Source of the DNA: a virus
Length of the DNA: 28,130 bases
Direction: 5' to 3' (one strand)
IMG/VR virus record: IMGVR_UViG_3300031626_000014
Location: 1 to 28,130 of that record
A program made the position numbers and the translations under genes. The first letter of the stretch is position 1. Every line of letters starts with the position of its first letter. Below, piece after piece: positions 15,330 through 24,790 of the stretch. A model generated the notes under the pieces. The model worked only from the letters and a program-made list of their open reading frames with translations. It did no database searches and was not told where the DNA came from.

Positions 15330-16210
15330 TATTTTTCCTCCAATATTTTAATTCTATTATTTAAACCTTTTACCTCTTCAATTAAAAAAGGTATTAGCTT
15401 TATGTAGTCGACAGATAAATACCCGTCTGCTCTTTTCTTAACTAATGTAGGAGCTACTTTTTCAACTTCTTGAGCTATAACACCGTAATCGTGACCTTCT
15501 CTATCTGTTTTATCATTCCAATCAAATTCGTAACCATTTATACTATTAATAACATTATTTGAATCAGTAATTTTTATGATGTTATTTTTTAAGTTTCTAT
15601 CGGATGAATGGAATGCAATAATATCAGCTTTTGATCGAATATTACCTTGAGCTTCTATAATACCGCAAACGTTTAAAGTGCCACCTGCAACTAGCGCTCC
15701 ACCGTTAAAGGTTGCACATCCATGTAAAGTAGAAGTAGTACAAACTTCTAATGTACTACAAAGCAATGCAGCACCAACTAAGGTACTAGTAGTATCGACC
15801 TTCAACGACGTTAAACATGAAAGCCCGCATAAATTATTGACCCCGCTACCACTATCAGACTTTACGAAAATATTATCATCAATACACGCACCACCATTGC
15901 AAACCTCTAAAAGGTTTGCAGCCACTCCGGCTCCACCTGCTCTATCACCTTCAATACATGTAGGACCAAAAATCTTAGCTCCGGCTAAGTTTTGACCAAT
16001 TGCTAATGAAGCTAAATTACCACTACCGTCACTTAATCTAGCTAAAGCACTAGGTGAGGCAGTACCTCTATTGTTATTTTTAAAAATAGCATTAAGAGTT
16101 CTATTACCTCCTTGGACTGTTGGTATAAATTGGTTGTCCGCAACCTTTATAAGTGATGGGTAAGTAAATGCTACTATTTCACCCGCTAAACCTGTAATCT
16201 CTGTTGCCAT
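15329..16210 (-). CDS. Tail fibre protein with C-terminal S74 chaperone, cysteine-rich stem (copy 2)
   Basis: The 293-residue product is a paralogue of the downstream gene. The S74 domain spans about 200-293, with S203-D204 in HSSDRNLKNN, YEFDWND, YGVIAQEVEK, GYLSVDYIKLIPFLIEEVKG and a C-terminal coiled helix. The stem (about 80-185) is rich in Gly, Ala and Thr and holds nine cysteines (85, 104, 109, 128, 132, 151, 157, 165, 182), many in Leu-Cys or Val-Cys positions that recur with the beta-turn repeat. That is unusual for a phage fibre. The N-terminal pattern MAT...TYPSLIK matches copy 1 and may be the shared attachment tip. The gene is preceded by GATAAATA, and its stop overlaps the ATG of copy 1, so the pair is translationally coupled. 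Confidence 0.88.
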   Translation of the reverse strand: MATEITGLAGEIVAFTYPSLIKVADNQFIPTVQGGNRTLNAIFKNNNRGTASPSALARLSDGSGNLASLAIGQNLAGAKIFGPTCIEGDRAGGAGVAANLLEVCNGGACIDDNIFVKSDSGSGVNNLCGLSCLTSLKVDTTSTLVGAALLCSTLEVCTTSTLHGCATFNGGALVAGGTLNVCGIIEAQGNIRSKADIIAFHSSDRNLKNNIIKITDSNNVINSINGYEFDWNDKTDREGHDYGVIAQEVEKVAPTLVKKRADGYLSVDYIKLIPFLIEEVKGLNNRIKILEEK

Positions 16211-16214
16211 ATTA

Positions 16215-18209
16215 TTATTTATCTAATAGTACTGTCTTTAAAAGAGGTATTCTTTCTCCAAGTCTTATTGTTTTTACAGATTCAATTACTTTACTTTGAT
16301 AATTAAAAATATTAGTTATTATTCTGTTTAAAGTATTACCATTTAAAGTTTCATTAATACCAGCAAAAAACTGCTTTTGGTCAGTTAAACTTAATATTTT
16401 TTTGTCTTCAAAACTTAATTCTAAAAATTCCTTAAACCTTAGATAACCATCAGTTTCAACGGTATCAAACTGTGCTAGTAATTGTTTGTTTAAATTTTTA
16501 CTTAGTAAATTTAAATTAAATAAATGCCTGTAAATCGTCGAATTTAGTGTTATATTATTAAAATATTCGTTTTTTATAAATATTTCGCTTTTTTTGTAAA
16601 AATTAGGTCTTGTTGTATTTAACATTGAAATATAATCATTATTTTCATTAAAACTAAATACTCTTCTATTAGACCACAACAATACTTTATCTGTTAAATT
16701 ATTATCATCCCCAATAATATTTAAACCATTACCAGCTAACGTAAACTTATCAAAATCAGGTAACTTATCCCATGTTTCTTCATAAGCAGAAAATCTACTA
16801 AATATTGTATTCCATAAAGCTAGCGAATCAAATTCTATATTAATTGTAAATCGTTCAATATTTTTACTCTGCGTATTGACAAAATATTTATATACGTTTT
16901 TAGTGGTCTGTAAATAGTATATATTGCTATCGTTTTCAGAAAAAACTATTTTACTGGGTTGTTCAAAAAATCCTATTAAAGGTATACTAAATTCGAACGG
17001 GTTGCTCGTTAGAGTGTACCTATCAACTTCAACAAAATTATTAGCGTTTAACACTAATACTGTATATGTATTAGTTAGTATATATAATAAATCAAAAGTA
17101 TTATTATACGTCATACTTACAAACTCATTTTCTTCAAATAATTGAGTATTACCATATTTGATTTTATATACGAACTTATCACTAAACTTTTTAATAGTTT
17201 TTTCTATTTGGTCATATATAAAAATATTTTTATTACCATATTCAATATATGTATTATCTGTAAAATTGGTTACATCATTACCTTGGGCACCAATTGTTTC
17301 TATTAGTTTAAATTTTCTGATTCCCGTTCTATCTTTATTAGTTATGGTTTTGGTTTCAGCTTTATAAATTTGATTTCTACCTCTATCATTTATATAAAGA
17401 ATGCTATTTTGTTTATCAGCTGCTATAGATGTAATATCTTTAAAGGTAATTTGATTATCGATACCAATTCCATTTGCACTTAAAACAAAATCAAACATTG
17501 TATCTTTATTATCTAATTGATAAGCATATAAAAATGAACTAGTTGAGACAAATAATGTATATTCATCTACCGCTTTAGTACTTTTTATTGTTACAGTATT
17601 AAGTTTTTTAACGTCAACAAATTGATGGTTATACCCTGATAATGGGACTAAACCAGAATCACTTTGAAAATTAGTACGGCCACCGCTACCACCAGAAATA
17701 AACCTAACATCAGAAGATACCCACTGCCATATTGTACCTTGGTCTGAGGCAGATAAAACTGCATAAGATTTAAACTCAGTTGGTATCAGCGGGTCATTAA
17801 TGTTACTAAATCTAAATAAGTCGATAAAATTTTCATACATTAAATTTAATTTAAAATTGATTGAATTTTTATTAATTAACTCATTTGGTTTGAATAATAC
17901 ATCATCCAATGTATATGATGTATCTAATTCTGTAAAAATCGTTCTATCGAAAAACTTTGTCGAACCAACAATATCGGTATATACCCCCTCGACGACAGTT
18001 AATTTATCTTTTTGAAGATTTTTTGTCTTGTAAAAACTTTCTCCATCGTAATTATAATAACCGATATATTTGGAACCTAAAAATGTAAAATCATTTCCAT
18101 TAGTATATCCTATTTTTTTTGATGTAGTAATAGATTTATACTCATCGCTAGATGTATTGTTTAAATCTTGACCTATATAAAATTTTGTTGCTATATCATT
18201 AACTGCCAT
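16215..18209 (-). CDS. Large virion protein with beta-propeller-like repeats
   Basis: I cannot assign this 664-residue protein to a family. Residues about 215-450 show repeated units typical of propeller/NHL-like folds: a hydrophobic strand, a turn with Asp/Asn, then a short Tyr/Ile strand. Examples are ITSIAADKQNSILYINDRGR, YIEYGNKNIFIYDQIEKTIK, TYNNTFDLLYILTNTYTVLV and KIVFSENDSNIYYLQTTKNV. A C-terminal helical region follows. It lies in a minus-strand block with the S74 fibres and a 1346-aa protein, so a receptor-binding or fibre-base function is likely. The ATG is 4 nt after the upstream gene's stop and no clear ribosome binding site precedes it. Confidence 0.6.
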   Translation of the reverse strand: MAVNDIATKFYIGQDLNNTSSDEYKSITTSKKIGYTNGNDFTFLGSKYIGYYNYDGESFYKTKNLQKDKLTVVEGVYTDIVGSTKFFDRTIFTELDTSYTLDDVLFKPNELINKNSINFKLNLMYENFIDLFRFSNINDPLIPTEFKSYAVLSASDQGTIWQWVSSDVRFISGGSGGRTNFQSDSGLVPLSGYNHQFVDVKKLNTVTIKSTKAVDEYTLFVSTSSFLYAYQLDNKDTMFDFVLSANGIGIDNQITFKDITSIAADKQNSILYINDRGRNQIYKAETKTITNKDRTGIRKFKLIETIGAQGNDVTNFTDNTYIEYGNKNIFIYDQIEKTIKKFSDKFVYKIKYGNTQLFEENEFVSMTYNNTFDLLYILTNTYTVLVLNANNFVEVDRYTLTSNPFEFSIPLIGFFEQPSKIVFSENDSNIYYLQTTKNVYKYFVNTQSKNIERFTINIEFDSLALWNTIFSRFSAYEETWDKLPDFDKFTLAGNGLNIIGDDNNLTDKVLLWSNRRVFSFNENNDYISMLNTTRPNFYKKSEIFIKNEYFNNITLNSTIYRHLFNLNLLSKNLNKQLLAQFDTVETDGYLRFKEFLELSFEDKKILSLTDQKQFFAGINETLNGNTLNRIITNIFNYQSKVIESVKTIRLGERIPLLKTVLLDK
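16216..16223 (-). promoter_or_regulatory. Late promoter variant for the S74 fibre pair
   Basis: GATAAATA on the minus strand, one mismatch from TATAAATA, ends 5 nt before the ATG at 16210. It lies in the end of the upstream 664-aa gene. Confidence 0.5.
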
Positions 18210-18213
18210 ATTT

Positions 18214-21200
18214 TTAATCCACGTTATAAATTAATTTTTGTTGTGAAGGGGTAGAAATTTCTACTGAACTTTGCAAGTACTCTACTAATTGTTTTTTAAT
18301 ATCATTATTTATATCAATATCTTTAATGTTAACCTTAATATGATTACTGGTATTACCTGGGATATTATAGGTAAATAAAGTATCAATTTCTTCATTACTG
18401 TTTCTGGTACCGCTTGGCACTCTAAAATATAGCGGGTCGATCGATTTAGTTTGCAGTTCTAAATAATTTATTAAACTCAGGTTAAACGATGTATTATGTA
18501 CTTTTAAATTTTTCAAAGTACCACCTGAACTATTATAAGAAGTATCTTTTATTATATTATCTATTGGTGTATTTCGTATATTTTGACTATTAATAAATAA
18601 CTCAGGGTATATTATTCTTTCTATAGGTATTAAATTCGGATTAAAACTTATACTCCCAATTATTATACCATTATTATAAAGTTGAATTTTACCTGCATTT
18701 AAATCTAAATCAAGATTAAAGTAATTTTTTATTGAAACATTAGGTACCCTAAATATTATCTCAACGTTGGTAACATCTTCAGTTATTATTGGTACAAGTT
18801 CACCATCCCAACCACTCAACGGTGCACCGGGGTGACTCCAAGTAAAGGAAGCATACCCAGTAGCAGATAGAGGAGGACCAGCTCGATCCCAACGTTCTGT
18901 TAAAGTTTTAATATCAAGTAATGAATTAAGATTAAACTTAAATATTAGCTGATCTCTATAACTGCTATATTTTTGATCCACTGCATAGTAATTTATAGGA
19001 TTAAAGAGAGGTGTATTATTACTTAACAGTTCAAATTTAGTAGTAAAACTACTATTGAAATTAATAATAGAATTAAACTCATCAATTTCAACTCTTCTGT
19101 ATTTGTATATACCTTTAGGGTACTGACTAGTTAGTGATTCGGTTGCATTGACTAATTGTGTGACCGGAATAGCTTCGTTAGCTACATATACTGTACGCTT
19201 AGTAGTATTGACACCTGTTAATATTAAGGTGTTAGTCGTTTCAATAGTACCGGTATTAGCGTTTATCTTATCTATTACGATATTAGAAGATAAATCTCTT
19301 GCAAATGACATTATTTTTAATTCTTTATTTTCTTCTAAAAAGTCAATCTTATAACCTGTATGTACTGTTTCACTAAGTTGAAAAGCTGATAATTTAAATC
19401 GTTCCGGTGTAAATTCTTGCAAAAAGCCTTGCCCTGCGGATACATTCACATACTGGACAAATAATCTATCGCCAACTGAATTAATATCATAAATTCTACT
19501 ATTAATACTATCTAAAATTGGATCTTCTTTATCAGATAAGGCTAAATTATCGAAAATAATCCTAGCTTTACCGTCTTGTATAAAGTCGAAAAATTGCAAA
19601 AAGGAACCATTGAAGTCACTGTCCCCAGTAGCTGATCTAATAAGTGACATATAACCTGCATCAAAAGATTGCCCTTTTATAATACCGGCTGACTGTGCAG
19701 ATAGACCAAGCTCTTTGTCGGTGACTCCGCTTAAGTCAGCTGATAAAGAAGGACTATTTAAAAAAGCTTCTGCTGGTATATTCTGTCTAGCTATAAATCT
19801 ATCATTAGTGTCTAATGAGCATGCAACATTTTCATTTAGTTTTTTCGGTTCTGTACCTATTAGATATCTATAACTACCGGTTAGTCCAGGTATAATACTA
19901 TGAAGCGATGCAGATAGCGGATTACTTTTATACTGACCCTGTAAAGATAAATTTTCAGTCGGTACAAGATTATTTAAATCTAAATCTACAATAAAATTTT
20001 CTGTAAGATACTGATTTGTTATTATGAATATATTATTATAACCGTGATAGGTTCTACTCTTATAACCCTTTATAATTTCTAATATTATATCACTAGTAAA
20101 ACCATCAACAACTGGAGTTCTTTCATTTAATGTTTCACCAAAGAAATTAGTTTTAATTATTTTATTATCACAAACTAAAACTATATTATTATTTTGTTCT
20201 AAATATAAAACATCAATAATATTGTCTGTACTATCATATTTGTTTGTTCTCAATAATTTTAAATTATTATCATAAATATGCAGCTCATTACCCTGCGGGA
20301 TAAAAATAAATGGTGTAAAATAGTGGTTATTTCTAAATGTAAACCCATCCTCATACAGGTTACCAAAAAGTTGAAATGAATTAAGAGACGATAATGTATC
20401 TAATTCTAACTCAAACCCAATATTAAAATCCCTATTTGGTATGGCTTCTATGTCTATATTATCAAAACCTTTAATTGTATTAAGATCAACTTGATTTATA
20501 TTCTGTAATTGTACTGATGATGTTTGGATTGTAAAGGAATCTACCAATAATTTATCACTTTGTGAATCAATAAAAGTGTCAATTTGCTTTTTATTGATAC
20601 GTTGATAACCGTAAGAAGCACTTGGTTCAAAAGTCAGATTACTTTTTAAATCAAAGTAAATTGAATCTGTTTGATTATCTTCAAAATGTTTAGCAGCTTG
20701 AGTCGAATTATTAAATTGATTTAATTCACCAGAAAATGGTAAAGTATACGAATTTTCTTTTGGTAAATAATATCTATCAAACCACACACCTTTTTGAATA
20801 CCATCACCTTTTAACCAAGTACATAAATAATCTCCAAATATATCATTATCTTCTATACTGTTTATAGTCTCAAAACCAAATAAATCACCGCTTTGTAATA
20901 CAAATAAACTTACATCGTTTTCCAATACTAAAAACTCTTCATCTTCAATAAAGCTACTTTGTAAATTATTTTTATTTTTATCAGTAAGTTTAAAGACTTT
21001 ATCACTAAAATAAGGGTTTGATGCTGCAAAAGAACCATTTAAAGCTAGACCTGTATCATTAATATTAATTTTTCTAAAGGGGAATAAATTATCTGGTAAA
21101 GTAAATTGTGTATAACCTTTAGAACCAATTTTATATTCTTTATCGAAAAATGTATAGTTTAAAGATATATTATCATAATCTTTTTCTTTACTGGTTTGAT

Positions 21201-22254
21201 TTGTAAAATTTTGATACTCTCTGCCTCTATATTCTAAATTATCGTCTCTATTTTCTAATGGTCCCCCATATGTAACATTATTGTCAGAAATATGATTTTT
21301 TAAATTAAAGAAATTTAAATTAGCAAAAGTTTTATCTGCACTAATAATATTTGAATAGGTATAATAAGTCAAGAAATCATAATTAATACCACTAAGTGTG
21401 TCCTCAGAAAGTTTATTACCTTCATTGTAATCGTAATATACAAACTGGTCTATATTATTAGTGTTTAATAAATTAAGTTCATTATCTACTCTTATCGTAC
21501 CATTACGTATAGTATTAGGATTAAGACCGCTTAATCCTAAAGTAGGTATAATTGTTGAAAGGGTTTTGGTTATAAATACATTTCCATCAGTCGCGTTTGT
21601 TGAAATCGCCCTTACATTAGTAGTAAGAATTGTTGTAATTGTTGTTACAATATTATTATCTTTATAAAGTCTTAATGCATTACTATTTGCGTCGTAAAAA
21701 TAATTAAAATAGTAATTAGCAGTTAATGGGATCTGGGTCGGGTTTAAAAATTTAAATATTAAATTCTCAGCACCACCAGCAAACATAAATTTAGGCACTT
21801 TACCATCGAATAATGAAACTGTACAAAAATTATTATCTATGAAATCTACTAAAAATTTATCACTAAAAGTCCGTGCAAGCTTAATAGAGGATAAATCTAT
21901 ATCAAAAATTATTATTGAATCTTTATCATCTCTTGAAGTTATAACTTGTGTAAAAAAGCCAGCACTTACTGAATTTTGTGTACTTTTAAAAACTAACCTT
22001 GTGTTTAAGTCTTGTGTATCTATTTTATTTGATAATGTAAATATATCATTAGAATTTTTATTTGTTATTAAATTATTGACTGTATAATTTTTTACAAAAC
22101 TATCATTAGCACTTTTATTAATATTATAAGTTAATAGGTTAAGGCCTTGTAAGGTGAATTTATCTTGATTAATAAATTCTATCTTATTATCCTCATCTTT
22201 AAAATAGATAGGTGTAAAAGCACTTAAATCGTGATATGTAGCTGATAAAGACAT
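18214..22254 (-). CDS. Very large virion protein (1346 aa), probable adhesin/tail fibre
   Basis: This is the largest gene in the window and matches no family I can name with confidence. It is Asn/Ser/Asp/Leu-rich and strongly beta. Segments near 179-206 (NYYFNYFYDANSNALRLYKD) and near 1160-1260 (LNAGKIQLYNNGIIIGSISF) look like the strand pair of LamG/concanavalin-type domains. The region around 645-700 (GNELHIYDNNLKLLRTNKYD and following) looks like a propeller repeat. Such mixed carbohydrate-binding-type domains suggest a host-recognition protein. It is preceded by a perfect late promoter and followed after 4 nt by the propeller-like gene. No signal peptide or transmembrane segment is visible. 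Confidence 0.6.
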   Translation of the reverse strand: MSLSATYHDLSAFTPIYFKDEDNKIEFINQDKFTLQGLNLLTYNINKSANDSFVKNYTVNNLITNKNSNDIFTLSNKIDTQDLNTRLVFKSTQNSVSAGFFTQVITSRDDKDSIIIFDIDLSSIKLARTFSDKFLVDFIDNNFCTVSLFDGKVPKFMFAGGAENLIFKFLNPTQIPLTANYYFNYFYDANSNALRLYKDNNIVTTITTILTTNVRAISTNATDGNVFITKTLSTIIPTLGLSGLNPNTIRNGTIRVDNELNLLNTNNIDQFVYYDYNEGNKLSEDTLSGINYDFLTYYTYSNIISADKTFANLNFFNLKNHISDNNVTYGGPLENRDDNLEYRGREYQNFTNQTSKEKDYDNISLNYTFFDKEYKIGSKGYTQFTLPDNLFPFRKININDTGLALNGSFAASNPYFSDKVFKLTDKNKNNLQSSFIEDEEFLVLENDVSLFVLQSGDLFGFETINSIEDNDIFGDYLCTWLKGDGIQKGVWFDRYYLPKENSYTLPFSGELNQFNNSTQAAKHFEDNQTDSIYFDLKSNLTFEPSASYGYQRINKKQIDTFIDSQSDKLLVDSFTIQTSSVQLQNINQVDLNTIKGFDNIDIEAIPNRDFNIGFELELDTLSSLNSFQLFGNLYEDGFTFRNNHYFTPFIFIPQGNELHIYDNNLKLLRTNKYDSTDNIIDVLYLEQNNNIVLVCDNKIIKTNFFGETLNERTPVVDGFTSDIILEIIKGYKSRTYHGYNNIFIITNQYLTENFIVDLDLNNLVPTENLSLQGQYKSNPLSASLHSIIPGLTGSYRYLIGTEPKKLNENVACSLDTNDRFIARQNIPAEAFLNSPSLSADLSGVTDKELGLSAQSAGIIKGQSFDAGYMSLIRSATGDSDFNGSFLQFFDFIQDGKARIIFDNLALSDKEDPILDSINSRIYDINSVGDRLFVQYVNVSAGQGFLQEFTPERFKLSAFQLSETVHTGYKIDFLEENKELKIMSFARDLSSNIVIDKINANTGTIETTNTLILTGVNTTKRTVYVANEAIPVTQLVNATESLTSQYPKGIYKYRRVEIDEFNSIINFNSSFTTKFELLSNNTPLFNPINYYAVDQKYSSYRDQLIFKFNLNSLLDIKTLTERWDRAGPPLSATGYASFTWSHPGAPLSGWDGELVPIITEDVTNVEIIFRVPNVSIKNYFNLDLDLNAGKIQLYNNGIIIGSISFNPNLIPIERIIYPELFINSQNIRNTPIDNIIKDTSYNSSGGTLKNLKVHNTSFNLSLINYLELQTKSIDPLYFRVPSGTRNSNEEIDTLFTYNIPGNTSNHIKVNIKDIDINNDIKKQLVEYLQSSVEISTPSQQKLIYNVD

Positions 22255-22261
22255 TTATTAA

Positions 22262-22269
22262 TATTTATA
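22262..22269 (-). promoter_or_regulatory. T4-type late promoter for the 1346-aa gene
   Basis: A perfect TATAAATA on the minus strand ends 7 nt before the ATG at 22254. It probably drives the block from 22254 down to the S74 fibres. Confidence 0.65.
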
Positions 22270-22329
22270 ATGAAAATTATATATCAATTTCCATATACAT
22301 GTATTTAAAACATAAGTACAATAATTCAA

Positions 22330-23805
22330 TTAAATTAATTTAGTTCCAGAATATATATCTTTAAGCAATATTTCATCAATACTATTGTTAATTGCACTTA
22401 ATGATGTTATATCACTAGTAGAGTTTATATTAGAATCATCATAAAATGCAAATAAATTACTATCGTTAGTAGTTGAAATATAACTATAAAATGTATAATA
22501 TTTTAATATTTCATCGGTCGATATACCATCAACTTCATTTAAAATTCTGAAACCATCTTGTAGTACTAAATTATTACCTGTAATATCTAACATGTATGTA
22601 AAATTAGCAATTTCTTTAGGTAATACTAATCCCCAACCCCAATTTTTATTATATGATGATATTTGAAAAGTTTTATTAGGTCCTAAATATCTAAAACCAA
22701 ATGAACTTGTTGGATCAGTATTAAGCATTATATACCTTTTACTAAATTTTTCATAAGCAACTATTGGTTTAAAATTATCTCCACCAGAAAGAGTATCGGA
22801 AAGTTTTACTTCAGTTCCAAGATTTTTACCCCTACCGGTATTAGGTCTATTTTTATTGTCAAAATCTTGATTAAAATTATTTTTTATAGGTATTAGTTTA
22901 GAACGATTAACACTAAAAAAGTCAACAATTCGCTTTAAACTTGCTGGGTATGCGTTTGAAAATTTATTTACATTACTATCAATCAATTTTAAATTACTAA
23001 TTAAATTATCTACATTAGCATAATCTATATCACCTGAATTTAAAAGGTAATTAGATATTTTTTCGTAAACTTTAACACCTAAAGTATTAGGGTTCTTTTC
23101 ATCCCCTACAATCTGACCTATTATATCAATAAAGAATTTAGGGTTATTTTTTAAATTTGGTTGATAAAGGTAATCTAAAAAGTTTTGTTTTTGATTATTA
23201 TCTTCATTTATTTTACGAAACTCTTTAGTATTTCCACTAGAAACTATATTAAATGTAGTACTTTCACCGGAGAGAGGACGTGCATCTGAATTTGCTTTTG
23301 CAATAACTTTAAGATTATTACCAATACCATTATAACTGAAAGCTCCTTTAAAAAACCCACCCGATGAAGAAGAAAGTAATCCAAAATCACTAGAAATTGT
23401 AGCTGCTAACGTATTATTGAAACTATCAACTAAATCTACTTTTATAGTATTGTCTTCAAAAATACCATCTCCTAAATTTAAAATATTAACGTATTTAGCT
23501 GGGTAATCAGTTAAAGTTTTAACCCTGACAGTAAAATATATAATTTGATTTGAAAAATAATTTTTATCAAAATTGAATGTTTGATCATCGTAACCATACC
23601 CATCGATACCTGTGGTAGAAAATTTCAATTGACCCATACCACTAAGGGGAGTAAGAGGGGCATTATTTCGAATCGTAAGTCTAGCCGCGGCTGTAATTTG
23701 ATTTACTACAGGTAAATTATTTCGAGGTAAATTATAATATTCTCTTTCTGGGTCAATTACTGCAGTTGTATCAAAATTTGCAAATATATTAATTTCGTTA
23801 GCCAT
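22330..23805 (-). CDS. Unknown virion structural protein (491 aa)
   Basis: The product is 491 residues with an N-terminal about 210-residue beta-rich part (LTDYPAKYVNILNLGDGIFE, Ser/Gly-rich loops). A central helical segment follows (YANVDNLISNLKLIDSNVNK, then YPASLKRIVDFFSVNRSKLI). The C-terminal part contains YEKFSKRYIMLNTDP and NKNWGWGLVLPKEIANFTYM. I do not recognise the family. The gene starts the minus-strand fibre block and has its own perfect late promoter, so it is a late gene and most likely a virion component such as a baseplate-to-fibre connector. Confidence 0.55.
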   Translation of the reverse strand: MANEINIFANFDTTAVIDPEREYYNLPRNNLPVVNQITAAARLTIRNNAPLTPLSGMGQLKFSTTGIDGYGYDDQTFNFDKNYFSNQIIYFTVRVKTLTDYPAKYVNILNLGDGIFEDNTIKVDLVDSFNNTLAATISSDFGLLSSSSGGFFKGAFSYNGIGNNLKVIAKANSDARPLSGESTTFNIVSSGNTKEFRKINEDNNQKQNFLDYLYQPNLKNNPKFFIDIIGQIVGDEKNPNTLGVKVYEKISNYLLNSGDIDYANVDNLISNLKLIDSNVNKFSNAYPASLKRIVDFFSVNRSKLIPIKNNFNQDFDNKNRPNTGRGKNLGTEVKLSDTLSGGDNFKPIVAYEKFSKRYIMLNTDPTSSFGFRYLGPNKTFQISSYNKNWGWGLVLPKEIANFTYMLDITGNNLVLQDGFRILNEVDGISTDEILKYYTFYSYISTTNDSNLFAFYDDSNINSTSDITSLSAINNSIDEILLKDIYSGTKLI

Positions 23806-23811
23806 TTATAA

Positions 23812-23819
23812 TATTTATA
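23812..23819 (-). promoter_or_regulatory. T4-type late promoter for the 491-aa gene
   Basis: A perfect TATAAATA on the minus strand ends 6 nt before the ATG at 23805. It shares a 69-nt divergent gap with the + strand late promoter at 23863. Confidence 0.65.
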
Positions 23820-23862
23820 ATCAGCACTGAAATCTATAGAAAAAACTATTAGTTAACATAAA

Positions 23863-23870
23863 TATAAATA
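23863..23870 (+). promoter_or_regulatory. T4-type late promoter for the 193-aa gene
   Basis: A perfect TATAAATA ends 4 nt before the ATG at 23875. Together with the octamer at 23812-23819 on the other strand it makes a divergent late promoter pair. Confidence 0.65.
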
Positions 23871-23874
23871 TATT

Positions 23875-24456
23875 ATGGCAAAGAAATTCTTAAATTTAAT
23901 AGAAAATATTCAAAAACAGATGAATAGCGGCTTCACTACCGGTGGTTTAGTTAAATTAGCTAGTGATTATAAATCTAAAGAGGGTTATAAGAATCAAAAT
24001 AAAGAACAGCAAAAATATATTGCTGATTATTTTAATTCAAATGGTAATTATAAAGTAAAAAATATATCTACTGAATACCCTTCATCGGCACCAGGTAACA
24101 GTGATAATAGGGGGAATTTTTTCTATATTACTGTTGCAAAGGAATTAGCTAATGGTTTAACAGATCAGCAAGGTCAAGTTACGGTCACGAGTGATATGCT
24201 TGAACCTATTGATGCCGATATCAATAGGACGCCAGTTGACCCTGATACAGTATACGACAACAAGGTACAAATTGATCCAAAAGAAGCAGAAGAGAATGAA
24301 GAGCAACAACAAACAATGACACAACAAGGGGATAGCCTTAAAAAGACAAACCTCTCCAACGCACGTCAAAATACTAAGATTCCTTCATCCCCAGCGACTA
24401 AATCACCCGCAGTTAATGAAAGTTATACTTCGCAGTATATACCAATTAAAGGTTAA
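23875..24456 (+). CDS. Small probable virion protein with N-terminal capsid-targeting-like motif (193 aa)
   Basis: Function is not recognised. The N-terminus MAKKFLNLIENIQKQ has L8-I9-E10, in the place of the T4 capsid targeting sequence (T4 IPIII starts MKTYQEFIAE and is cut by gp21 after Glu10). The rest has a short globular part to about residue 110 (KYIADYFNSNGNYKV, FFYITVAKELANGL). A low-complexity acidic and Gln-rich tail follows (DPKEAEENEEQQQTMTQQ) with Ser/Pro/Lys. It is a late gene by its promoter and is followed after 4 nt by another small protein with the same N-terminal feature. It could be an internal head protein or a minor tail protein. Confidence 0.5.
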   Translation: MAKKFLNLIENIQKQMNSGFTTGGLVKLASDYKSKEGYKNQNKEQQKYIADYFNSNGNYKVKNISTEYPSSAPGNSDNRGNFFYITVAKELANGLTDQQGQVTVTSDMLEPIDADINRTPVDPDTVYDNKVQIDPKEAEENEEQQQTMTQQGDSLKKTNLSNARQNTKIPSSPATKSPAVNESYTSQYIPIKG

Positions 24457-24460
24457 TTTT

Positions 24461-24736
24461 ATGAAAAATAAGGACACTCAACTAATAGAAGAAGCCTACA
24501 CACAAGTGCAAGAAGGTTTCGGTGACGTTGCTAAAAGCGGTGCTAAAATGGCTGGTAAAACGATTGGTAAAGTTGGATTAGCAGCAACTGGAGTAGCAGC
24601 AAAAACCGCCGGTATCGGACTTGATGGTTTAATGAAAGCTTTAAACTACCTTACATCAGAGCAGCTTCAAAAACTTGGACAAGCTGCTTTAAATAAAGCA
24701 GATCAAATAAAGATTAGCGACGAAGAAAATTGCTAA
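24461..24736 (+). CDS. Small candidate internal/virion protein with capsid-targeting-like N-terminus (91 aa)
   Basis: The start is set at ATG 24461, which has AAAGG 8 nt upstream and follows the previous stop by 4 nt. An upstream in-frame ATG at 24416 would overlap the preceding gene. The N-terminus MKNKDTQLIEEAYTQV contains L8-I9-E10 and I9-E10-E11, candidate gp21 cleavage sites placed as in T4 internal proteins. The middle (about 20-60) is a Gly/Ala/Lys-rich amphipathic stretch (KSGAKMAGKTIGKVGLAATG) that could touch membrane or DNA. The C-terminal part is helical. The function is unknown. It converges with the 145-aa protein, whose N-terminus is similar (LIAEQYDVV). Confidence 0.55.
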   Translation: MKNKDTQLIEEAYTQVQEGFGDVAKSGAKMAGKTIGKVGLAATGVAAKTAGIGLDGLMKALNYLTSEQLQKLGQAALNKADQIKISDEENC

Positions 24737-24790
24737 TTCTAGATATCGATACTATCTTGATCTGATTTTTCAGATTTAGAATTAGCAATT
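24728..24790. terminator. Long inverted repeat at convergent gene ends (bidirectional terminator candidate)
   Basis: AATTGCTAATTCTA (24728-24741) is repeated exactly as its reverse complement at 24777-24790. The 35-nt space contains a smaller hairpin (ATCTGA, T-rich loop, TCAGAT). The structure spans the stops of both convergent genes, which are only 2 nt apart, so the arms are also coding sequence. Confidence 0.5.

Noticed and set aside
14743-15995. Open frames on the + strand opposite the S74 fibre genes (14743-15027, 15052-15351, 15678-15995)
   Set aside because: They are antisense shadows of repetitive Gly/Thr/Ala codons; the minus-strand frames have clear domains.
24416-24460. Longer start of the 91-aa protein at ATG 24416
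   Set aside because: It overlaps the preceding gene by 41 nt. ATG 24461 has AAAGG at good spacing and yields the targeting-like N-terminus.
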